64,000 nucleotides of DNA from Monodelphis domestica (GCF_027887165.1 NC_077227.1:87979735-88043734), one strand, 5' to 3'. Shown: positions 10,800-22,933, counted from the stretch's first letter. Notes: generated by a model from the sequence alone, not told the origin. Program-made: numbers and translations.

Positions 10800-11575
10800 G
10801 GGATTCTTGACTGACTATATTATACTAGTGGTCGCCAGGGATTTATTCAATACCAATAAAATGCTCAAATCAGTTTGGGAATTTTATGGTGGTTTAATTA
10901 ATATAGAGGGAAAGAATTAAGAAGAAGAGAGAGAGGAAAGAGGTATAAGATTTCCCCAGCCTAGCCTAAGCTAAGGGAAGTTCAGAGACCTCAGCCACAA
11001 GGCCTCCTCCAGGATTAAAACTAGCTCAGCTTCCAGCCACTAGGTCTACTCCGAGATGAGGGGCCACCTAAGAGGATAATAAAAGAAATAGGAATCAGCC
11101 TAAATAATTCCCCAGGTCAGTCAGGGAAGATGCCTCATCTAACCCATGATACAGAGCTTCTCCCAGTTACCTCACTGCCAAGCTGCACCCTGCCAAATTG
11201 CCAGGACACCCAGCATGCTGCCAGGACCCACACCAGCCAGAGCAAGAGCCACGTCTCCACAAAAAGAGACCCAGAGCTCAATGCTTCCACAGTCAAAGAG
11301 AGCCAGGAGAAAACAAGAGCCACAAAATATATAGACTCTTTTTTTACATCACTTCCTGCATCTCACATGTACCAATTGTATTTAAGCTTGACTTAGGACA
11401 GCCCAGGGGGTGTGTCATTTTTTTCTTATTTGTCACTTGCTAGCACATGTCTATCATAGGCCATACCTCTTCAATACTTAATACTTAAGTAGGGGGTGTA
11501 TACATTCCTGTTTGTTAGGATTTTTAAAACTAATCAGGGCATAGAAAAACTATAATTCCCAGGTTGATTCCCTGG
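10800..11575 (+). mobile_element. LTR-like interspersed repeat, copy 1
   Basis: It shares an ordered set of landmarks with 28885-29440: 'aattttatggtggtttaatta', a GA-rich stretch, a GC-richer middle with many CCA/CAG words, 'tcacttcctgcatctcac', 'gcacatgtct' and 'aaactataattcccagg'. Size, base composition and the lack of any coding capacity suggest a solitary LTR of a marsupial endogenous retrovirus. I cannot define TG...CA ends or a duplication, so the class is tentative. Confidence 0.5.
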
Positions 11576-11684
11576 ATGATGGCTACTGGGACTGGGAGCA
11601 GGATCAGTGGTCTAGACAGATGACATAAAGCTTTTGGGATCTAAGGAAAGCTGAGATGGAAACTAAAGGAACTTAAGGAGGAAT

Positions 11685-11845
11685 AGATAGTAAAACTCTA
11701 CTAGTGGGGGACCTCAAATTTCCCCTATGAGAACTAGATAAATCTAATTAAAAATTAAATAAGTAATTAAGGAAGCAAATGAAAATTTTAAAAAGTTAGA
11801 TTTAATAGATACTTGGAGAAAATTGAATATGGTTAAAATTTCACA
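11685..11845 (+). mobile_element. L1 ORF2 endonuclease-domain fragment
   Basis: 'agtgggggacctcaaattt' followed by 'ttagatttaatagatacttgg' matches the L1 endonuclease segment around the conserved GDLN/GDFN block (GDLKFPL here). Broken on both sides. Confidence 0.55.
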
Positions 11846-12039
11846 GAGAAAGAGGTATTTGGTTTTAGATTTAAAGGAAGTTAAGAGGGCAGTAGAAAGA
11901 ATTCTTAGGTACAAGACTAGATAATGTCAAGGACATTCCAATTCTAAATCTGTGAACAGTATGAACAAAAGCAGTGCATGTTTCAGGACAAAGAAAAGCC
12001 CATTCATGGAGGGTATCAATGGACAATAAAACTGGCTGG

Positions 12040-12180
12040 AAAAGATTATTTATTGAAGACTTTGAATGCCAGAAAGAAGAATTTGAATTTTTCTTGGAAG
12101 ATAATCTTTAAAGAAGAGGAGCATGACCATATTTTTAAGATTGTTCTTGCAGTAGTGTTAAATATGGATAAGAAACAGGA
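12040..12180 (-). repeat. L2 fragment
   Basis: Antisense L2 landmarks 'actttgaatgccagaaagaa', 'gaatttgaatttttc' and a following 'gagcatgaccatat' in the expected order. Confidence 0.5.
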
Positions 12181-12189
12181 GAGAATGGC

Positions 12190-12378
12190 AGGGGTCAGCT
12201 AGGTGGCTCAGGGGATAGAGAGCCAGGCTTGGAGATGGGAGATTCTGGTTTCAAGTCTGGTCTCAGTTGTGTGACTCAGCAAGGTACGTAACCCCCCTTG
12301 CCTAGCCTTTACTGTTCTTTTGCCTTAGAACCAATACACAATATTGATTCTAAAATGGAAGATAAGAGTTTTAAAAAA
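12190..12378 (+). mobile_element. tRNA-derived marsupial SINE (Mon1/SINE1-like)
   Basis: Starts 'ggggtcagctaggtggctcag', has the B box 'ggtttcaagtctggtc' and ends 'aagataagagttttaaaaaaa'. Near full length. Confidence 0.88.
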
Positions 12379-12390
12379 AGAGAAAATTGT

Positions 12391-12770
12391 ACTTTTCACC
12401 AAGGAATCCCCAAATATGTCAATGAATCAGGTTCCTTATTAAAGTCAACACTTCAAATAGCCTGATTACCAAATATTGTTAAAATTACAGCTGAAAAATA
12501 CCTGCAATGACTGTCTAACTCATATCTCTCTTGAACTTCTTATCAATTACTCAGATATAAGACTTTAGCTATGTCTAAACAAAGCTGCTGAATCAAGCAC
12601 ACCAAAGCTGATTTTCCTATGCTCACTCCTAACACCAGGTTTACGGTTAATTGCTACACAATTGATCAGTTAATCTATTAGCATCCTTTAATCTGAAACT
12701 AAAGAGATTCCAACATAGCAATCCCTTCCTCTACTCTATAAATGTAATCTATCCATAACTGACTCCTCCA
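12391..12770. other. No identified feature
   Basis: Unique-looking AT-rich sequence between two SINE copies. Confidence 0.35.
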
Positions 12771-12772
12771 AA

Positions 12773-12830
12773 CAGCTGGGTGGCCATACACAGTATTGAT
12801 TCTAAGATAGAAGATAAGGGTTTAAAAAAA
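12773..12830 (+). mobile_element. 58-bp remnant of the tRNA-SINE with internal deletion
   Basis: The first 12 bases of the SINE (cagctgggtggc) are joined directly to its last ~46 bases ('catacacagtattgattct' to 'gggtttaaaaaaa'). About 145 bp, including the B box, are missing. Confidence 0.75.
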
Positions 12831-13895
12831 GTGAATTCCTCTATTCTTAGAGGCAAATTCTCAAAGGGAAGCTACTATTTTTTTCATATTTATGGGAAAA
12901 GAAGAATAAACCATCAAATGTTCCTATGCACAGCATATGTCTGCCATCTTCCTTTTAATTTTTAGTGCCTCTTAGAGGAAAAGTGGTTTTCCTTTATATC
13001 AGGAACTGCTGCCAAAAAAGTTCCCATTTCCCCTAACCCTGTGCTCATAAGTGCTAACAGCCCAATGTGCACTGTGTGTCATGTGGGGTAAAACCAACCA
13101 AAGAACTGAATTAGCTGAATTTCCTATCTCTTGCCTGCTCCAGTGTATTTACATCCCACATGTCATGCAATATTTCCCACACAGAGGTACTAACAGTCTA
13201 CCGAGACAGACACATTCTATCTGTGGGAAGAGAGCTGTTTTTGACAAATGCAGAATATTGCAGACATTGTGCATTATTGTGGGGATGCCTCAATCTAATA
13301 AAAATTAGCAGTTATCGGCTTACACATTCGAATTACAAAACTGCCAGTCATGAAGCTCTGTATAAACCCTAGAAATGGCTTGGTATTCATAATCCAGGCT
13401 TTCCTTTATAGTTAATATCCATTAGGTTTTAGAAAAATTATTTGTAGGCAAGAGAGAAATCAGGAGTTGTTCACTTGGCCTAACTTTCATTTGAGCCATA
13501 GATGCAATGAGAAGTTTATTTTACAATTGACCCATACATAGAAGTCAATACCTTTATTAACTAGAATCCTAATGTCTCAACCATTTGGATAAGAAAATGT
13601 CAGGCAAGAGATGCAGTTGTGTTAGTGGATGTAGATGTGTGTATGCATCTCTGAAATCCTGCCAAAGTACTTTGATTCACAAGATTTAGAAATCTTAGAC
13701 ATGAACTAATATAAACCTTCATTTTTAATTTAAATTTATTTATGTTTTTTACATTAAAATTCTCAGTGAACTCCTTCCTCCTTCTCGTCTCCTTAGAGAA
13801 GGCGTCATTTGACAAAAAGATATATGTATATATAAAACTATGTCTTATTTATTTTTATTTATCAATTTTTTCTCTGTTGAGTTCAAACTGAGTTT
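12831..13895. other. No identified repeat; unique sequence
   Basis: About 1 kb with no recognised transposon and with scattered CpGs near 13200-13330. Small open frames (13051-13308, 13160-13372) overlap in different frames and have no family similarity that I recognise. Positions 13720-13880 are AT-rich and may be an old repeat. Confidence 0.35.
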
Positions 13896-13899
13896 TTTT

Positions 13900-14000
13900 T
13901 TTAAATTCTAAATCTAGTGCTAGGCAATGAATTCAGGCACTGTAGAAGATATAAAAATGAAAAAGCTATGTTCTTACCTACAAAGAGCTCCCAGGACTGT
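13900..14000 (-). repeat. L2/MIR 3'-tail fragment
   Basis: 'agtgctaggcaatgaattcag' followed by 'tacaaagagctcccag' matches the antisense tail of L2. Confidence 0.45.
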
Positions 14001-14124
14001 TTTTATGTGCTAATGGCCCAATGTAGGTGTGCTGGACCGCCTAGGGGAAAAGCAACTGAAAAATTATATCAAATATTAATATTTCACATGAGAAAATAAA
14101 TTTCTCTACCTTCTCTTCTGCATA

Positions 14125-14268
14125 GGTGTTGTGGTGGGACAGAGGTCCATTGGCAGAGAACATTACAAATAATGTATCTGAGGCCTGATTTGAATTCACT
14201 AAACTAAATCTTCCTTATTCCAAGCCTGGTGCTCTGTCCACCATACCATTGCTGCTAGAGGAAGACAG
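14125..14268 (-). repeat. MIR-type SINE fragment
   Basis: Reverse B-box-like 'gcctgatttgaattc', followed by 'gcctggtgctctgtccaccata'. Confidence 0.6.
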
Positions 14269-14344
14269 TGGTAGTCTTCAGTTTCAAGAGAAGTCACATG
14301 GAAGAGGGGGTTACTTTATCCATTTTGGCCTCATAGGCTATGTG

Positions 14345-14555
14345 AGGTAACATGGTGCACTGGAGAAAACTTTGGATTTGGAATCAGAAACTGGATTTCC
14401 TGATTCTAGAAATTTCACTGCTTCAGAAAAACTCATTTTCCATTTCTCCTCTTCAGTTTTCTCAGATATAAAATGAATAAATTAAATTACACATTTTCCT
14501 AAGAATTTTCCAGCTCCAAAGTCACGTTCCTTTGATACTTTCTGAAAAACTATAG
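14345..14555 (+). repeat. MIR-type SINE
   Basis: 'acatggtgcactggagaaaa', 'ggatttggaatcagaaact' and 'ttctcagatataaaatgaat' in forward MIR order. Confidence 0.65.
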
Positions 14556-14775
14556 AAAGGTAGATTTAGACTTGATGTAAGGGAAATTTCCAAATAATTA
14601 GGGCTATCCAGAAGTGGATGGGCATTCCTCAGGAAACAAAGGGTCCTCATTCTCTAGAAGTCTTCAGGTAACAGCCAGATGGTCACTGTGAATATTAGAA
14701 GAGATTCTTATTAGAGTATGTCATGGACCTGATGGTCTCTGATGTCCCTACAAGCTCTGGAGTTCTGTACATTTT
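14556..14775 (+). repeat. CR1/L3 LINE 3' fragment
   Basis: 'tttagacttgatgtaagg', 'aatttccaaataattagggct', 'ccagaagtggatgggc' and 'tgatggtctctgatgtcc' follow the conserved 3' region of amniote CR1/L3 elements in order. Confidence 0.7.
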
Positions 14776-15275
14776 TCATTATACACTGATGAAGGGGATA
14801 TCCCAGAAGAATATGGAATCTCCTTCCTTTCTTCCTTTTAATAATAGCATAGAAGAGGATTTCCAAAACACTGTGCTAAAATACATAAAGGTTATTCTTT
14901 AAGGCTGTTCTAATGCCAAATGAAAATTTTTTCTTAAATAAATCATTAACTAACATGAGATATAAACAGTACACATGTCTCCAGAAATTGTTTTGAACAT
15001 CTTTAGAAAGCTAAAAAAGCATTTCACTGTTTATAATAGCTGTTAATGCTAGAATTGCAACAGGGGTTATTTTACAAACAGTGGGTATTTTTTTTCCTTC
15101 CTTACATATGTGTATACACTTCTCAGTATACCGTCTGTGCCCTTTTCAGGGCTGCTTAAAACAGAAGTGCCAACATTCTCAAGCAATCCAGACTGCAACT
15201 TGCCCTAAGAATAGGGAAGGGACACTTTGGCAAAGCTGAGATAATTTGTGCTTCAAAAAGAACAATGGTGTGAAT
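14776..15275. other. No identified repeat; unique sequence
   Basis: No transposon recognised. The stretch 15130-15240 is relatively balanced in base composition and could be conserved non-coding DNA, but I cannot test this. Confidence 0.35.
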
Positions 15276-15279
15276 TTAC

Positions 15280-15415
15280 ATTGAAAGTAGTTAAACACTT
15301 ATTATCCTGCAACTTTGAGCAACTAATTTCCTCTTCTCTGTGCCTTAATTACCTTATTTATAAAATGTAGAAGTTGAAGTAGATTCCTTCTAGCCACAAA
15401 ATCCTAAGAAAACCA
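15280..15415 (+). repeat. MIR-type SINE
   Basis: 'tcctgcaactttgagcaact', 'ctctgtgccttaattacctt' and 'ttataaaatgtagaagttg' are MIR core landmarks. Confidence 0.55.
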
Positions 15416-16245
15416 GTCTTAGGAAATCTCAAGTTCTATACAAGCACAAGAAATTACAGTAATAATGTAATGCAATTATACTCAACAGTAACAATAAAAA
15501 ACAATTCCCTTCCCTCAGATGGAACATTTTTTATCTCAAGGGACTATTGCTCCCTTTGAGTGAGAAACATTACATGATTTGCAGTTATGTAAATATATTT
15601 AAAACTGTAGAAGCAAATAATCACAATCGCTCATTTGGAAGAGAAAAGGCAAGACATAAAATTTTAAATAGATTTTTTATTAATATCTTTTGTTTTAACA
15701 TTGCCTAGATTTCACCCTGTATTCCTCTGCCTCCTTTCTCATAGAAAACTGTCCCCAGTTGATCTTTAAGAAGAAAAAGAGGAAAATCAGCAAAAACTGA
15801 TCAGATATTGAAAAAAAATCTCACATGATGTATAATGTTCTGTACCAATGGACCTCTGCCCCACATCCACAGCTCTGCAGAAGGGGGGAGGTAGGGAAAA
15901 TCATTTTCTCATATCTGAGAAATGAATATTTAATATTAATTTTTCAGTGAGCTTTCCTCTACATGACCTTCAGCATACCTACAGTGGGCCATTCATTAGC
16001 ACTTAAAAACATGGTACTGGGAAAACTGATATTTTTTAAACCAGTTTCTGATCAGCAGTATCAGTGTTTTTATTATTATATATACTTAAAATTATATGAC
16101 AAATATTATGTGTTTCTTAAATAGTTACTGAAAATCCTAAAGTGGTACTGACAATTTTTTCTAATTTTTTCATATATCCTGGTTAAAAATTATTATGTGA
16201 GCCTCTGATTCTCTCACATTTCCCCTCTCCTTTCTATAATCTTTA
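15416..16245. other. No identified feature
   Basis: AT-rich unique-looking sequence without a supported exon or repeat. Confidence 0.35.
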
Positions 16246-16249
16246 TATT

Positions 16250-16440
16250 GATTCAGAGATGGAATAACACCCTGATAATCAGGTTCAAACCTTTATTTTA
16301 TAAATAAAGAAACTGAGACACAAAGGGATTATGTGGCTGGTCAAAGGTCACATAAATAATAAGAATCTGAGGTCACATTTGAGCCAAAATGTTTCTGACT
16401 CCAAGTTTGCTGCTCAGTACACCATACCAGACATCACCAA
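16250..16440 (-). repeat. MIR-type SINE
   Basis: 'tttataaataaagaaactgag', 'gtcaaaggtcacataaata' and 'gacatcaccaatg' lie in reverse MIR order. Confidence 0.6.
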
Positions 16441-17462
16441 TGTTCAGCATAATATATTCAGAAGGCTCATCCCTATCTACTTCCTTACTGGCTTATTATA
16501 CCTTTTGCCCATCTTTGTTAAGGCTTGGGATTCATTTCCTCTTCAACCCTAGTTATAACATGGGGAATTCGTCAATAAATATATTTAGAATGACATAGGT
16601 CTGGTACTTGGAACAGTGATTAACCTTGAATTGTTCTGAAAGTACCTGACACTAATTGAAAGATAAACAATTAGGAATCTGGAACAAATTGAACTTTATA
16701 GAAACACCCCACAAATCATTTCTACAAAACATGATAGTAAGTAAAATAACACTAGAAGAAAATTGTTTGTGTTGATGGGTAGATATTACATCAGGGTTTC
16801 ATGACATTAAATTTTCGTTATATGGCATTAATGATGTTTTAATGAAATTGTGACAGCCAGGAAACATTATATGGGATATACCTGCACTAAAATTCCATGC
16901 AACATTATTTTTAAAGTGCGGTATTCCCTTAGCAGCCCTTTGTAGTGAGAACAACAAAAGATCAATTCTGAAAGATGATTGCCTATATTTCTTGTTAAGA
17001 AGGTCATGTAGTAAATCACAAAAGAGCCTGGCTTTCTCAATTTTATTCTAAAAATTATTTAAAGAGACCATAAGATAGAATAATCACCCAAAAATATTCA
17101 ACAAGAAACTTCATCGAGCTTCTTCATCCAAGGACTGCATAAAAAAAGAGAAGAGTCAACGAGTATGAACACTTGCAGAGGACCTCAAGGCAGCAACTTG
17201 GCAGAGGAAGACTCAGGGAATCAAGAGAATGACCAGAGAGAAGAGAATGAAAGATGTCTGAACAAATATCAGAGTCAAGTACCAGGGATCCATAATCAGA
17301 ATCACAAAACTTGGCAACCACCATTGCTTCCAAGTAGAGAACTTGGATCATGACGTAATAGAAGGAAAAGACAAAGACTTAAGAGCAAAAATGAAGACAA
17401 AGCTAAGTATACTCTTACAAAAGAAAAATGGATCTTTAATAGAGTATTTCCAAGTGGTCTTT
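16441..17462. other. Unassigned sequence left of the minus-strand L1
   Basis: Mostly unique. Positions 17085-17460 are purine-rich, with a 62-codon frame (17165-17353) rich in Gln, Asn and Glu. I do not recognise it; the composition suggests a degraded retroelement rather than a gene. Confidence 0.3.
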
Positions 17463-17884
17463 TCCAAAAATATTTTATTTTCCTAGTTACATGTAACAAT
17501 AGTTTTTAACCCACATCTGCTGGAATTATAAGTTCCAAATTGTATTCTTTCTTCCCTCCTTCCTTTTCCTCCTTGAGATGGTAAGCAATTTGATCTGGGT
17601 TATGCATGTATGAACATGTCAAATATGTTTCCATATTGGTTAAGTGGTGAGAGAATACTCATCAAATATAAACCCCAAAATAAACATGCACACAACTAAA
17701 ATAAAGGGTGAAAAGTAGTATGTTTACATCTGTGTTCAGACTCGTTCAGTTCTTTCTATGGAGGTGGATAGCATTCTTTGTCATATCTGTTAGAATTTTC
17801 TTGGATCATTTAGAATAACTAAGTCTTTCATAGTTGAGCATTATATAACATTGCTCAACTGTGCAATGTGGTCATTTACAGCTA

Positions 17885-20480
17885 TATATTAAATACCAAA
17901 TCTATTCCATTAATCTATCATTCTATTTTTTAGCTAGCACCAGATTATTTTGATGATTATGGCTTTTGAGATCTGGTATGGCTAGGTCATTTTCACATTA
18001 TTTTTTTCATTAATTCCCTTGATATACTTAACCTTTTGTTCTTTCAGATAAATTTTGTTATTAATTTTTCCAGCTCTATAAACTATTCCTGGTTAATTTG
18101 ATGTGTTACTTGAATAAGTAAATTCATTTGGGTAGAATTGTCATTGTTACTTTAGTTTAGCCTAGCTATGTGCAATTAACATTTTCCAATTATTTAGATC
18201 TGATTTTATTTGTGTGAAAAGTATTTTGTAATTGTGTCTTGTCAAGTATTCTCTAGGTATTTTATATTGTCTAGAGTTATCTCTAAATGTAACTTTTCTT
18301 TCTATATCTTGCTACTGAACTTTGTTGGTAATATATAGAAATGCTGGTGACTCATGTGGGTTAATTTTGTATCCTGTAACTTTGCTAGTTATTATTTCAA
18401 CTAGTTTTTTAGTTGGTTCTCTAGGATTCTTTAAGCGTACCATCATATCATTTGCAAAGAGTGATGGTTTAGTTTCCATATTGCCTACTTTAATTCCTTT
18501 TATGTCCTTTTCTTCCATTGCTCTACCTAGCATTTCTAGTAATATACTGAATAGTTAAAGTGATAGTGGGCAACCTCGTTTCACTTTTGATCGTACTGAG
18601 GTTTCTAGTTTATATCCATTACAAATAATACCTTTTGATGGCTTTAGATAGATATTACGTATCATTTTAAGTTCAGACCCATTTATTCCTAAACTCTCTA
18701 GTCTTTTTTTAATAGGAACGCGTGTTGTATTTTGTCTAAAGTTTTATTCTGCATATATTGATATAGTCATGTGATTTCTGTTGGTGTTATTACTGATAGG
18801 GTCAATTGTGCTGATAGTTTTTCTAATATTGAACCAGCCCTGCATTCCTGATAAAATCCTCCCTGGTCATAGTGAATCATATATTGCCGTGGTCTCTTTG
18901 CTAGCATTTTATTTAAAATTTTTTCATCTATATTCATTAAGGAAATTGGTCCATAATTTTCTTTCTCTGTAGTATACCAGGTTTAGACATCATAATCATA
19001 TTTGTGTCATAAAAAGAATTTGGTAGAACTCCTTCTTTGCCTATTTTTCCAAATATTTTATAGGGTATTAGGATTAATTATTCTTTAAATGTTTGGTAGA
19101 ATTTGTTAGTGAATCCATCTGACAGAGGATTTTTTTTTCTCAGAGAGTTCACTGATTTCTTGTTTAGTATCTTTTACTGAGATGGAGTTATGTAAATATT
19201 CTATTTCTTCTTCTGTTAATCTGGGCAATTTGTATTTTTACAAACATTCATCCATTTCCTTTAGATTGTCAAATATTTTGCCATATGATCCAGCAAAATT
19301 GATCCTAATGATTGTCTTAATTTTCTCTTTATTAGTGGTAAATTAATTATTTGCTTTTGATACTGGTAATCTGATTTTCTTCTTGCTTTTTAAAATCAAA
19401 TTAAGCAATGGTCTATCTATTTTATTTGTTGTGTTTTTTCCCATAAAACCAACTCCTGGTCTTATTTATTAGTTCTCTGGTTTTCTTAACTTTCAATTTT
19501 ATTAATTGCTCCTTTGATCTTCAAGATTTCTAAATTGATCTTCAATTCGAGATTTTTAATTTTATCTTTTTCTAGTATTTTTAGTTGCATAGTCAAGCAT
19601 ATAGAGATATAAATTTTCTTCTAAATATTGCTTTAACTGGATCCCAAAGAGCTTGATACATTGTCTCATTGTTGTCAGTTTCTTCAATTAAATCACTGAT
19701 TGTTTCTATGATTTGGTTTTATCCATCCATTTTTTAGAAATCAATTAGTTTCCAATTAATTTTTAATCTGTCTTTTCATAGCTCCTTACCAATTATAATT
19801 GTATTACATTATGATCTGAAAAGAACACATCTATTATTTCTGTGTTTTTGGTGAGGTTTTTAATGCCCTAGTACATGGTTGATTTTTGTATAGGTTTCAT
19901 GTATAGGTAAGAATAAGGTATATTCATTTTTTCTCCATTCAGCTTTTTTCCAGAGATATATTAAATATGCCTTTTCTAAAATTCCATTTACCTCCTTAAC
20001 TTCTTTCTTATTTATTTTTTGTTTTATTTATCTAGGTCTGAGAGGAGAAAGCTGAGGTCCCCCTCCAGTATAGTTTTACTGTCTCTTTCTTCCTATAGCC
20101 TAATTAATTTCTCCTTTAAAAAAGGTAGATCTTATGCCTTTTAATGCATATATATTTAGCATTGATATTACTTAATTGTCTATGGTACCTTTTATCAGGA
20201 TGCAATTTCCTTCTTTATCTTTTTTAATTAGATCTATTTTTCTTAAGCTTTGTATGAAATCATAAAGGGTATCTCAGCTTTTTTTTTTCTACCTGAAGCA
20301 TAATATATTTTACTCTAACTCCTTTCATTTAATCTGTGTGTGTCTCCCTGCTCCAAATGTGTTTCTTGTCATCAACACATAGTAGGATTCTGGCTTTTAA
20401 TCTACTCTACTATCTACTTCCATTTTATGAGTGAATTCATTCCATTCACATTCACAGTTATAATTACTATGTATATACTG
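17885..20480 (-). pseudogene. L1 ORF2 remnant (endonuclease and RT), disabled
   Basis: The minus strand begins with the endonuclease start (inverted 'gaatgtgaatggaatgaatt' near 20440, encoding NVNGMNS; QETHLEQGD near 20345), continues through the endonuclease and RT, and ends before the C-terminal domain. The RT active-site block at 18447-18458 reads FAND where FADD is expected, a G-to-A change in the first aspartate codon that would abolish catalysis. The only longer frame is 18312-18533, and many stops interrupt the rest. Apparent plus-strand frames here (18322, 20340, 20722) are antisense shadows. Confidence 0.8.
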
Positions 20481-21060
20481 TGTATATCTCTTCTATCTCA
20501 TTTCTCCCTTTTGATCCTGCTGTTTCTCTCTTTCACATTGTTTGTCCTCACAAGTGTTTTGTTCTAACCACCACCACTCCCAAATACCCTCCCCTCAATT
20601 AAACACTTCTTTTTCTTATTCCCATCCTACATCCCTTAAGGTAAATTACATTTCTATATCCAATTGAATATGGATGTTATTCCCTTTCTGAGTCAATTCT
20701 GATGAGAGTAATGTTTAAGCATTGCTTTTCATTACCCTTATCCTCCTCTCCATTGAAATAGATTTTTCACATCTCTTCAGGAAAGATAATTTAGCCCATG
20801 AAACCTTTTCCTTCCCTTTTCTGTCAGTCCAATCCTCTTTTTTACCCCTCATTTTTTTATATCTTGTCATCAGAGTCAACTTATTCTTGTATCCTCCATC
20901 TATGTATATTCCTTTTAATTGCCCTAAAATGGTAAAATTATTGAAATATAAGTATCATAACAAATACAGCAATATAATCAGTTTGATTTTACTGAATCCC
21001 TTAAGTTTCTCCTTTCTGTTTACCTTTATACGATTTTCTCAAGTCTTGTCTCTTTTTTCA
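20480..21060 (-). other. Purine-rich L1 inter-ORF spacer
   Basis: Read on the minus strand this is A/G-rich (gaggggagggtatttgggag, agaagagatatacaca) and non-coding, lying between ORF1 and the ORF2 endonuclease start. Similar spacers precede the ORF2 starts at 23290 and ~46590. Confidence 0.55.
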
Positions 21061-22639
21061 GGTCCAGTGATATAATATGTAGGCTTTTTTATAATCATAG
21101 ATTTTATCTAGTCCAATCATTTTTTAATTTTCTACCTGGATGTATTTTCCATGTTAGCTGTTTTTACAATAAGATATTTCTGATTTTCTTCCATTTTTTT
21201 CATTCTTTTGGTTTTTGTTCTATTATTTCTTGAAGTCTTACAGTGTGATTAGGTTTCTCTTGCCTATGTCTAATTTTTAGGAAATTGTTTTCTGTAATGA
21301 GCTTTTAAATCTCCTTTTCAATTTGGCCAACTTCATTTTTTTAGAAACTCATTTATTCAATGGATTTTAATGCTTCTTTTTCCATTTGACCAGTTCTTCC
21401 TTTTAAGAATTCTTTTCAGTTGATGCCTTTTCTTTACATATGAGGTCAATTTTGTCTTTTTCTTCTTGCATACTTTTATTTCTTTTCCCCATTTCCCTCT
21501 GCTTCTCTTATTTGATTTTTGAAATCTTTTTTAAACTCTTCCAAAGCCTGAGACAATTGTATAGTTTTCTTTAAAGATTTTCTTGTAGTTGCTTTGATCT
21601 TATTGTCCCCTTTTGAGTTTGTGCCTTGCTCTTCCTTGTTTCTCTAATACTTTTCTATGGTTATATAGGCTGTTTGCTCATTTTCCTAACCTTTTTCTTG
21701 TCTTGTATTTTTATCTTAAAGGTGGGTTCTGTTCTCAGGGCAGAAGAGGAACTCTCTTAAACTTCAGTATTTTCTTGAAACTACCCTCTGATCTGAGTGT
21801 CTGAAAATTTCAGTTCTTATAAGGTAGTATGATAGCCTGTGGGCTAAAAGCTCTGGAGACTGCCTCCCACTGCTGGTTCAGTTTCCCTCTGGGCTTACCA
21901 TTGGCTTACAGGGCCTGACATACTCTCAGGAGTCAGGGCATCAAAGGCAGCTTGTACTTATGCTCAGGGGCCTTACCATAGGCTTGTACTTGTCAGGAGC
22001 ACTGTGGATTGCCTTGTGCTGAGGGGCAGGGCCTCACTGCAGAATTGCTCTGGGGTTCAGGACACCCTGGGTTTTTTTTCTGGGGCTTAGAGTTTGAGGA
22101 TATAGACATTGAGATGCTCTGCTGGTGGATTAGGCGGAGTCTTAGGCTCTTTCTTCTGGTCTAGGCCCAGATTCAGAACCTCAAGCAGCTGGGGTAGGGG
22201 CCCTTGCTGTTGGCCTATGAGAGTTCCTTGATGCAACTTTATTGTAGACCATGCTCCCTTCTCACCTCTATGAAATAGAACTTCTCTCTCTACCTTCTAA
22301 GTTGTCTTCTATAAGCAAATCGCTTAACCACATCATTTTGTTGTTTCTGACACTCTACTATTTTTTGAAGCTTTATTTTAAAGTTGGTTGAAGGAGGTTT
22401 TCAGAAATATTTGGACTTTCTATTCCTCCACTCCACCATCTTGACCATCTTGACTGCCTCCCAAGTATCCGCGATGTAGTAAATAGATCTGAGTATTTTC
22501 ATTGAAAACACAAAAGGTCAAGAAACATGTTGAAAAATAAATACATTTGATCATTCAGAAGGGACTATGATGATGAAGTATTTGTACTCATTGTGAGGAA
22601 AGCAACAAAATTTTACCTCAAGATCCTAATGTCATTAAG

Positions 22640-22887
22640 AAGCATAAATGAAGCATAAGAAAGGAATCCTGGGGGCAGACTTGTTATATTTTTATGATAT
22701 TATGAGAAAAAGAATATATTTGGGAAGAAAGAGGAAGAAACAGGGTAAAACTTTATCTGAAATAACTGAGGTGTCTGGGATGTCAAAATAAGCATAGAGG
22801 AAGAAGTGGGGGCAAGGGTTTACTCATGAACATCACTTTTATCCTAACTGGACAAAGGAGGGTTGAATAAACACATAAAGACACGTT

Positions 22888-22933
<46 letters not shown>

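Larger units (their letters stand above)
17463..22467 (-). mobile_element. Long L1 (-) reaching its 5' end, with internal deletion
   Basis: Minus-strand order from right to left: a 5' UTR starting near 22467 with the inverted 'ccaccatcttgactgcctcc' (the common L1 start CCAAGATGG-type block) and GC-richer sequence to ~21820; the ORF1 start and coiled coil at ~21200-21800; a purine-rich inter-ORF spacer at ~20480-21060; ORF2 at ~17885-20480; then the 3' UTR (17463-17885) with the typical 'gcattatataacattgctcaa' and 'ggaggtggatagcattcttt'. ORF2 stops at the '...RLMEIDLVF' stage and jumps to the 3' UTR, so roughly 1 kb of its C-terminal region is deleted. No A-tail or clear target-site duplication remains. 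Confidence 0.85.

Noticed and set aside
17165..17353. Gln/Asn/Glu-rich 62-codon frame as a host gene
   Set aside because: Low complexity, no splice support, and it lies in purine-rich sequence next to an L1; more likely retroelement debris.
20722..21075. 117-codon plus-strand frame
   Set aside because: Antisense to the ORF1/spacer part of the minus-strand L1; hydrophobic only because the sense strand is purine-rich.
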